A stretch of DNA of 9,113 nt, taken from contig JALOSG010000103.1 in assembly GCA_025458665.1 (NCBI GenBank), positions 1 through 9,113 of the forward strand, read 5' to 3'. This document shows, piece by piece, positions 1-4,648 of the stretch; position 1 is the stretch's first letter, and the number at the start of each line of letters is the position of its first letter. The notes below the pieces were generated by a model. The model saw nothing but the letters and a program-made list of their open reading frames with translations. It searched no databases and was not told where the DNA came from. This DNA comes from Serpentinimonas sp. (GTDB lineage: Bacteria; Pseudomonadota; Gammaproteobacteria; Burkholderiales; Burkholderiaceae_C). Position numbers and translations under genes: made by a program.

Positions 1-460
1 GCGTGACAAGGGTGGGCGGCGCAAACGCCGCAAACTCCATGAGCGCGAGCTTCTCCGGGTGGTCGCGCAGCGCACGCGGGCTGTTGAACACGCGCGCGCC
101 TTCTCGCTCGGCCTGTTCCAGCAGGTGCGTGGCGTAGAAAAACTCGCTGTCGAAGGGCGGGTCTTTGCGCATGAGGATGGCATCGAAGGTGTGCAGCGCA
201 ACCTTGCCGCTGGCCGTGACTTCGTACCAGGCATCCTGATCACCGCTCAGGCCAGTCAGGCCTGTGAGCCGAATGTGCTGCACATCGGCCAGTACCTGGC
301 CCCCGGCTTGCCATTGCAGGTGGCGCGGCTCGCAGGCGGCCAGTGTGTGGCCGCGCCGCTGCAACTCGCGCATCATGGAGAAGGTGGTGTCCTTGTAGAT
401 CTTGAAGCCGTCCAGCGGGTCGGCCACCACCAGGACACGCAGGCTGCGCGCTGCGGCCAT
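1..460 (-). CDS. gshB: Glutathione synthetase, N-terminal part (cut by left window edge)
   Basis: Catalyses the second step of glutathione synthesis, the ATP-dependent joining of gamma-glutamylcysteine and glycine, in the cytoplasm. Translating the minus strand from the ATG at 460 gives about 153 codons without a stop up to the window edge. The N-terminus has the prokaryotic GshB pattern: a beta strand reading LRVLVVADPLDGF, then IYKDTTFSMM (about residues 20-30), and the family hallmark LMRKDPPFDSEFFYAT near residues 100-115, followed by NSPRALRDHPEKLA. This covers the pre-ATP-grasp and lid region; the ATP-grasp catalytic half lies outside the window (family length about 315 residues). The ATG shares one base with the gshA stop codon, so translation is probably coupled and both genes form an operon. 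The identification is firm; only completeness cannot be judged. Confidence 0.95.
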   Translation of the reverse strand, partial: MAAARSLRVLVVADPLDGFKIYKDTTFSMMRELQRRGHTLAACEPRHLQWQAGGQVLADVQHIRLTGLTGLSGDQDAWYEVTASGKVALHTFDAILMRKDPPFDSEFFYATHLLEQAEREGARVFNSPRALRDHPEKLALMEFAAFAPPTLVT

Positions 461-1755
461 CACTCGTATTCCTCGGCGTCGGGGTCGGTGGCTTCCAGTT
501 CGTAGCTGGCGGCCAGCATGGCCAGGCGGCCAATGACGCCGTACATGTAGAAGCGGTTGGGCACGCTGGCGCCGGGCTTCACGCCGGGCTGCGGCTGCTG
601 CGCGCTCTTCTCGAAAGCCAGGGGCACAAAGCGGGCGCCCGGCGCGTTCAGGTTCTCATCAATACCGCGTTCGGCGTGTACGCGGTAGAAGCCACCCACC
701 ACGTAGCGGTCCATCATGTAGACCACCGGTTCGGCCACCGCATCGTTCAGCGCTTCATGCGTGATGACGCCTTCCTGGATGATCACCTCGGAGACCTGCT
801 GGCCGTCCTTGATGACGTTCATCTTGTTCTTGGTCTTGCGGTTGAGTTCGCCCAGTTCCTTGGCGTCGCGCACGGTCATGATGCCCATGCCGTAGGTGCC
901 GTTGTCGGCCTTCACCACCACAAACGGCTTCTCGTTGATGCCGTATTCCTTGTACTTGCGCTTGATCTTGGTGAGCAGCGCATCGGTGTTGGTCTGCAGG
1001 CATTCAATGCCCGTGCCTTCGGCAAAGTTCACCTCGCCGCACTGGTTGAACATGGGGTTGATGAGCCACGGGTCCATGCCCAGCAGCTTGCCAAAGCGCT
1101 TGGCCACTTCCTCGTAGGCCTTGAAGTGGTTGCTCTTGCGGCGCACGTGCCAGCCGGCGTGCAGCGGCGGCAGCAGGTACTGCTCGTGCAGGTCTTCCAG
1201 AATGCCGGGCACACCCGCGCTCAGGTCGTTGTTCACGAGGATGGTGCAGGGGTCGAAATTCTTCAGGCCCAGGCGGCGGCGGTCGCGAATGAGCGGCTCC
1301 AGCGTGAGGGTCTCGCCGTTGGGCAATTCGAAGGTGGTGGGTTCCTTGATCTCGGGGTTGAGCGAACCCAGCCGCACATTCAAGCCCGCCTGGTAGAAGA
1401 TGCGCTGCAACTGCGCCAGGTTCATCAGGTAGAAGGTGTTGCGGGTGTGGTTCTCAGGGATCAGCAGGAGGTTCTTGGCCTCGGGGCAGATCTTCTCGAT
1501 GGCGGCCATGGCCGCCTGCACCGCCAGCGGCAGCATCTCGGGGGTGAGGTTGTTCCAGCCGCCAGGGTAGAGGTTGGTGTCCACCGGCGCGAGCTTGAAG
1601 CCGGCATTGCGGATGTCCACCGAGGTGTAGAACGGCGGGGTGTGCTCCATCCATTCCAGCCGGAACCAACGCTCGATCACGGGAGTGGATTCGAGGATGC
1701 GCTGCTCCAGTTCGTTGATGGGGCCGGTCAGGGCGGTGACGAGATGGGGAACCAT
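460..1755 (-). CDS. gshA: Glutamate-cysteine ligase, proteobacterial 'ferrooxidans' type
   Basis: Makes gamma-glutamylcysteine from glutamate and cysteine with ATP, the committed step of glutathione synthesis; cytoplasmic, with no signal peptide or membrane segment. The product is 431 residues, the usual size of the GshA family found in Acidithiobacillus and many betaproteobacteria (the TIGR02049/PF08886 type, from memory) and unrelated in length to E. coli GshA (about 518). Visible landmarks are YTSVDIRNAGFKLAPVDTNL (43-62), LLIPENHTRNTFYL (97-110), and a glycine-rich KADNGTYGMGIMTV (282-295) resembling an ATP-grasp nucleotide loop. The frame stays open upstream to 2055, but the ATG at 1755 was chosen because TAAAGGG at 1769-1763 lies 7 bases before it, the protein then begins at the expected family position, and longer forms would read back through the intergenic region into the divergent gene. 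It is followed by gshB with a TGATG overlap. Confidence 0.93.
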   Translation of the reverse strand: MVPHLVTALTGPINELEQRILESTPVIERWFRLEWMEHTPPFYTSVDIRNAGFKLAPVDTNLYPGGWNNLTPEMLPLAVQAAMAAIEKICPEAKNLLLIPENHTRNTFYLMNLAQLQRIFYQAGLNVRLGSLNPEIKEPTTFELPNGETLTLEPLIRDRRRLGLKNFDPCTILVNNDLSAGVPGILEDLHEQYLLPPLHAGWHVRRKSNHFKAYEEVAKRFGKLLGMDPWLINPMFNQCGEVNFAEGTGIECLQTNTDALLTKIKRKYKEYGINEKPFVVVKADNGTYGMGIMTVRDAKELGELNRKTKNKMNVIKDGQQVSEVIIQEGVITHEALNDAVAEPVVYMMDRYVVGGFYRVHAERGIDENLNAPGARFVPLAFEKSAQQPQPGVKPGASVPNRFYMYGVIGRLAMLAASYELEATDPDAEEYE

Positions 1756-1762
1756 GGAATTG

Positions 1763-1769
1763 CCCTTTA
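1763..1769 (-). promoter_or_regulatory. Ribosome binding site of gshA
   Basis: The minus-strand sequence TAAAGGG ends 7 bases before the ATG at 1755. It is the best Shine-Dalgarno match in the upstream region and decides the start among several in-frame candidates reaching up to 2055. Confidence 0.6.
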
Positions 1770-1801
1770 GCGGTGCATGAAGAGAGGGTCGGGGCGTCGG
1801 A

Positions 1802-1817
1802 GTGGGCCTAGGCCCAC
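1802..1817. repeat. Perfect 16-bp palindrome in the divergent intergenic region
   Basis: GTGGGCCTAGGCCCAC reads identically on both strands with no spacer; the flanking bases (A at 1801, C at 1818) do not extend it. It lies 46 bases upstream of the gshA start and about 105 bases upstream of the MFS transporter start. It could be the operator of a dimeric regulator, or in the gshA leader RNA it could pair into a hairpin or between two RNA copies. It is not followed by a T-run on either strand, so a simple intrinsic terminator is unlikely. The sequence is certain; the function is inferred. Confidence 0.5.
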
Positions 1818-1834
1818 CCTGCGCGAATGGAGCG

Positions 1835-1840
1835 ATTTTA
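1835..1840 (-). promoter_or_regulatory. Candidate -10 element for gshA
   Basis: The minus strand reads TAAAAT here, five of six matches to the sigma-70 -10 consensus, about 80 bases upstream of the gshA ATG. No good -35 sits 16-18 bases further upstream; TTGCAA at 1869-1864 is 23 bases away, which is too far. If transcription starts near 1828, the 16-bp palindrome falls about 10 bases into the transcript. This is a weak prediction by eye. Confidence 0.25.
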
Positions 1841-1863
1841 GAGATTGGTGGCGAAAGCCGCTT

Positions 1864-1896
1864 TTGCAAGGCCGCGCGAGCCGCTTCGTATATAAA
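1864..1896 (+). promoter_or_regulatory. Candidate promoter of the MFS transporter gene
   Basis: TTGCAA (1864-1869) could be a -35 box. TATATAAA (1889-1896) supplies -10-like hexamers TATATA (spacer 19) or TATAAA (spacer 21), both longer than the ideal 17. This is the most AT-rich stretch of a very GC-rich region and lies just upstream of the ATG at 1922, leaving a leader of roughly 20 bases. Only a weak GGA (1914-1916) serves as Shine-Dalgarno. Placement is by eye, and the wide spacer keeps confidence low. Confidence 0.35.
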
Positions 1897-1921
1897 CGCA
1901 AGCTTATACAAACGGATTCGC

Positions 1922-3094
1922 ATGAACAAGAATTTGTGGCTGCTGGCCGGTGCGCAGGGCCTGTTCCTCACCAACAACGTGGTGTTCATTGCCATCAACG
2001 GGCTGGTGGGACTGAGTCTGGCGCCGCTGGGCTGGATGGCCACACTGCCTGTCATGGGCTACGTGGTGGGCGGTGCGCTGTCCACCGGGCTGGTGGCGCG
2101 CAGCCAGGCGCGCTGGGGCCGCAAGGTGTCCTTCCAGATCGGGCTGCTGGTGGCCCTGTGCTCGGCCCTGCTGTGCGCCGCCGCGCTGCACCTGGGCAAC
2201 TTCTGGCTGCTGGTGGCGGCCACGGTGATAGCGGGCTACTACAGCGCCAACGGGCAGCTGTACCGCTTTGCCGCCGGCGAACTGGCCGCGCCCGAATTCC
2301 GTGAAAAAGCCGTGTCGCTGGTGCTGGCGGGTGGCCTGATTGGCGCCATTGTGGGCCCCAACCTGGCCAACCACACGCGCGATGCACTGGGCGCGCCCTT
2401 CCTGGGCGCCTACCTGTCGCTGGCGGTGGTGGCGGCGCTGTCCATGCTGCTCATGGCCGGCATACGCTTCCCCTACGAAGTGCCGCGCAAAAAGGGCGAT
2501 GCGTCGGGGCGGCCGCTGTCGGTCATCATGCGCCAGCCGGTGTTCATTGTGGCCACGGCCGGGGCGGCGCTGGGTTACGGCGTCATGAACCTGCTCATGG
2601 CGGCCACACCGCTGGCCATGCAGGTGTGCGGCATGCCGTTTTCCGACGCCGCGCTGGTGCTGGAGTGGCACGTGATTGGCATGTTCGCACCGGGCTTTTT
2701 CACCGGCCACCTCATCAAACGGTTTGGCGTGCTGCCCATCATGGGGGTGGGGGTGGTGCTGAACCTGGTTTGCATTGCGGTGGCGCTGTCCGGGCAGGAC
2801 CTGCACCAGTTCCTCATTGCGCTGTTCCTGCTGGGTGTGGGCTGGAACTTCCTGTTCACGGGCAGCACCACGCTGGCCATGGAAGCCTACCGCCCGGAAG
2901 AGAAAGACAAGGCGCAGGCGGCCATCAATTTCTGCGTGTTCGCGGTCATGGCGCTCACCTCGTTCGCCTCGGGCGCGCTGGTGACCACGCAGGGCTGGGA
3001 GTTGCTGAACCTGGGCTCGCTGTTCCCGGTGGCGCTCACGGGAGTGGCACTGGTGTGGCTGGCGCTCAGGCGCCGGGCCGCGCTGGCCGGGTAA
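1922..3094 (+). CDS. Major facilitator superfamily transporter, substrate unknown
   Basis: A 390-residue inner-membrane protein with about 12 hydrophobic segments, the size and layout of a standard MFS carrier. The first helix is at about 5-26. A loop 2-3 signature appears as GLVARSQARWGRKVSF (56-71), keeping the terminal G-R-K but lacking the usual aspartate of motif A. Its second-half counterpart is GHLIKRFGVLPIM (262-274). A cytoplasmic polar loop (about 184-204, rich in K and R) separates the six-helix halves. The ATG at 1922 was chosen because helix 1 starts directly after it, although the frame stays open to 1802. Only a poor Shine-Dalgarno (GGA, 5 bases upstream) is visible. It is divergent from gshA across 166 bases and convergent with the peptidase gene. 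Nothing in the sequence gives the substrate; efflux or metabolite uptake are both possible. Confidence 0.88.
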   Translation: MNKNLWLLAGAQGLFLTNNVVFIAINGLVGLSLAPLGWMATLPVMGYVVGGALSTGLVARSQARWGRKVSFQIGLLVALCSALLCAAALHLGNFWLLVAATVIAGYYSANGQLYRFAAGELAAPEFREKAVSLVLAGGLIGAIVGPNLANHTRDALGAPFLGAYLSLAVVAALSMLLMAGIRFPYEVPRKKGDASGRPLSVIMRQPVFIVATAGAALGYGVMNLLMAATPLAMQVCGMPFSDAALVLEWHVIGMFAPGFFTGHLIKRFGVLPIMGVGVVLNLVCIAVALSGQDLHQFLIALFLLGVGWNFLFTGSTTLAMEAYRPEEKDKAQAAINFCVFAVMALTSFASGALVTTQGWELLNLGSLFPVALTGVALVWLALRRRAALAG

Positions 3095-3105
3095 GCAGCC
3101 TGGAC

Positions 3106-3140
3106 GCCCTGGGTAGTCCGGGCAGTCAGGACGTCAGGGC
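3106..3140. terminator. GC-rich hairpin between convergent genes, possible bidirectional terminator
   Basis: GCCCTG (3106-3111) pairs with CAGGGC (3135-3140). Inside, GTCC (3116-3119) pairs with GGAC (3129-3132) around a 9-base loop. The structure sits between the convergent ends of the MFS gene and the peptidase gene and includes the peptidase stop codon (3136-3134). No U-tract follows on either strand, so an intrinsic terminator is only a possibility; transcript 3'-end protection or Rho-dependent ending would fit equally well. Confidence 0.3.
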
Positions 3141-4630
3141 ATCCGCACGATCACCTCGGCCACCGCCGCGGTGAGCTTTTTGGCGAACGGCAGGTGCAGG
3201 AATTCGTTGGGGCCGTGGGCGTTGCTCTTGGGGCCCAGCACGCCACACACCATCATTTGCGCCTTGGGGAAGCCCAGGCTCAGCAGGTTCATGAGCGGGA
3301 TGGTGCCGCCCTGCCCGATGAAGCCGCAAGGCGCGCCAAAGTAGGCCTGGCTCGATGCGTGCAGCGCCTGTTCGAACCACGGTTGCACCTCCGGGGCGTT
3401 CCAGCCGCTGGCTGCACCCTCGGGCTCGAACGTGACGCGGGCCTGGTAGGGCGCGTTGTCTTCCAGCAGGGTCTTGAGGTCCTGCACCGCCTGCGCGGCA
3501 TCCACCAGCGGCGGCAGGCGCAGGCTGAGCTTGAAGGCGGTGTAGGGGCGCAGCACGTTGCCTGCGTCTTGCAACGCCGGGAAACCCGCGGCGCCGGTCA
3601 CGCTCAGGGTGGGCCGCCAGGTGCGCGCCAGCAGTGCCTCGGCCGGGTCCTGCGTCATGGGCAGCGTCACCAGGGTGGCACCGCCGCAGTCGTGGTGCGC
3701 CCACGGGAAGCGCTGGTAGGCATCGGCGCCCAGAATGGCGGCGGTGGCCTGGGCCTGCTGCACACGCTCGGCGGGCACCTCGCAATGGAAATTCCGGGGC
3801 AGCAGGCGGCCGGTGGCGCTGTCCTCCAGCCGGTCCAGCACCTGGCGCATGATGCGAAAGCTGGATGGCACCACGCCCGATGCATCGCCGGAATGCACGC
3901 CCTCGGTGAGCACGTCCACCTTGAGCACGCCACTGGCCATGCCGCGCAGGCTGGTGGTGAGCCACAGCTGGTCGTAGTTGCCCGCGCCGCTGTCCAGGCA
4001 GACCACCAGCCCCACATCGCCCAAGCGCGGGCGCAGTGCGTCCACGTAGGGCAGCAGGTCGAAGGAGCCGCTTTCCTCGCTGGTCTCAATCAGCCCGACC
4101 ACGCGCGGATGGGCCGCCCCTTGGGCCTGTATGGCCTGCAGCGCCGCGATGCTGGCGTACACGGCATAGCCGTCGTCGGCACCGCCTCGGCCATACAGGC
4201 GGTCTTCCAGCACGCGCGGTGTCCAGGGGCCCAGCCCGTTGCGCCATCCGGTGAACTCGGGTTGCTTGTCCAGGTGGCCGTACATGAGCACGGTCTGCCC
4301 GCTGGCGGGTGCCGCACCGCCGTGGGCGCCGTCGCTCGCTGGCAACTCGAAGAACAGCACGGGCGTGCGGGGGCTGCCATCGGGGGCGTTCAGGCGCAGG
4401 ATTTCCAGCTTCAGGCCAGGCACCTTCTGTGCGCTCACCCAGTCGGCGGCCTGGCGCAGCACGGTGTCTATATGGCCGTGCGTGGCCCACTGCGCGTCGA
4501 AAGACGGGGACTTGGCCGGCACCTCGATGTACTGGTGCAGCGCGGGCAGGATGTCCTGCTGCCAGCGCTGGTTCACCAGTTCGCTGGCGGCGCTGGGTTG
4601 CAACACGGTGGCATCGGTGCGTGCGTTCAT
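3134..4630 (-). CDS. M20-family metallopeptidase, dipeptidase-like
   Basis: A 498-residue cytoplasmic di-zinc hydrolase of the M20 clan, closest in layout to carnosinase/CNDP-type dipeptidases (about 460-500 residues). The metal and catalytic residues are all visible: H119 and D121 in LMYGHLDKQPE, bridging D152 in GRGGADDGYA, general base E185 with ligand E186 in IETSEESGS, D213 in VCLDSGAG, and H472 in NAHGPNEF. The lid/dimerisation domain (about 225-400) contains EGVHSGDASG with H246, which in relatives reaches into the partner's active site. GQGGTIPLMN (439-448) is a substrate-side loop. It probably cleaves dipeptides or related amide bonds; the exact substrate cannot be read from sequence. 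The ATG at 4630 has AAGGAA (4646-4641) 10 bases upstream and follows the GGDEF-EAL gene by 18 bases, suggesting co-transcription. An acetylornithine deacetylase-like role is less likely given the length. Confidence 0.9.
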   Translation of the reverse strand: MNARTDATVLQPSAASELVNQRWQQDILPALHQYIEVPAKSPSFDAQWATHGHIDTVLRQAADWVSAQKVPGLKLEILRLNAPDGSPRTPVLFFELPASDGAHGGAAPASGQTVLMYGHLDKQPEFTGWRNGLGPWTPRVLEDRLYGRGGADDGYAVYASIAALQAIQAQGAAHPRVVGLIETSEESGSFDLLPYVDALRPRLGDVGLVVCLDSGAGNYDQLWLTTSLRGMASGVLKVDVLTEGVHSGDASGVVPSSFRIMRQVLDRLEDSATGRLLPRNFHCEVPAERVQQAQATAAILGADAYQRFPWAHHDCGGATLVTLPMTQDPAEALLARTWRPTLSVTGAAGFPALQDAGNVLRPYTAFKLSLRLPPLVDAAQAVQDLKTLLEDNAPYQARVTFEPEGAASGWNAPEVQPWFEQALHASSQAYFGAPCGFIGQGGTIPLMNLLSLGFPKAQMMVCGVLGPKSNAHGPNEFLHLPFAKKLTAAVAEVIVRMP

Positions 4631-4640
4631 GGCGGTGGTG

Positions 4641-4646
4641 TTCCTT
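4641..4646 (-). promoter_or_regulatory. Ribosome binding site of the M20 peptidase gene
   Basis: Minus-strand AAGGAA lies 10 bases before the ATG at 4630, inside the 18-base gap after the GGDEF-EAL stop. It supports this start and independent initiation within a shared transcript. The spacing is slightly long. Confidence 0.45.
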
Positions 4647-4648
4647 GG

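Noticed and set aside
676..1770. A 364-codon plus-strand open frame opposite gshA
   Set aside because: It mirrors the gshA coding frame, is H/V/Q-rich and matches no known family; gshA itself is unambiguous.
1756..2055. N-terminal extension of gshA by up to 100 residues
   Set aside because: The extra codons would pass through the palindrome, the promoter region and into the divergent MFS gene. The added sequence is not family-like, and a good ribosome site precedes the internal ATG at 1755.
1904..2806. A 300-codon minus-strand open frame opposite the transporter gene
   Set aside because: It is composed mainly of H, Q, G and R, typical of the reverse complement of GC-rich hydrophobic codons; the transporter on the plus strand is clearly real.
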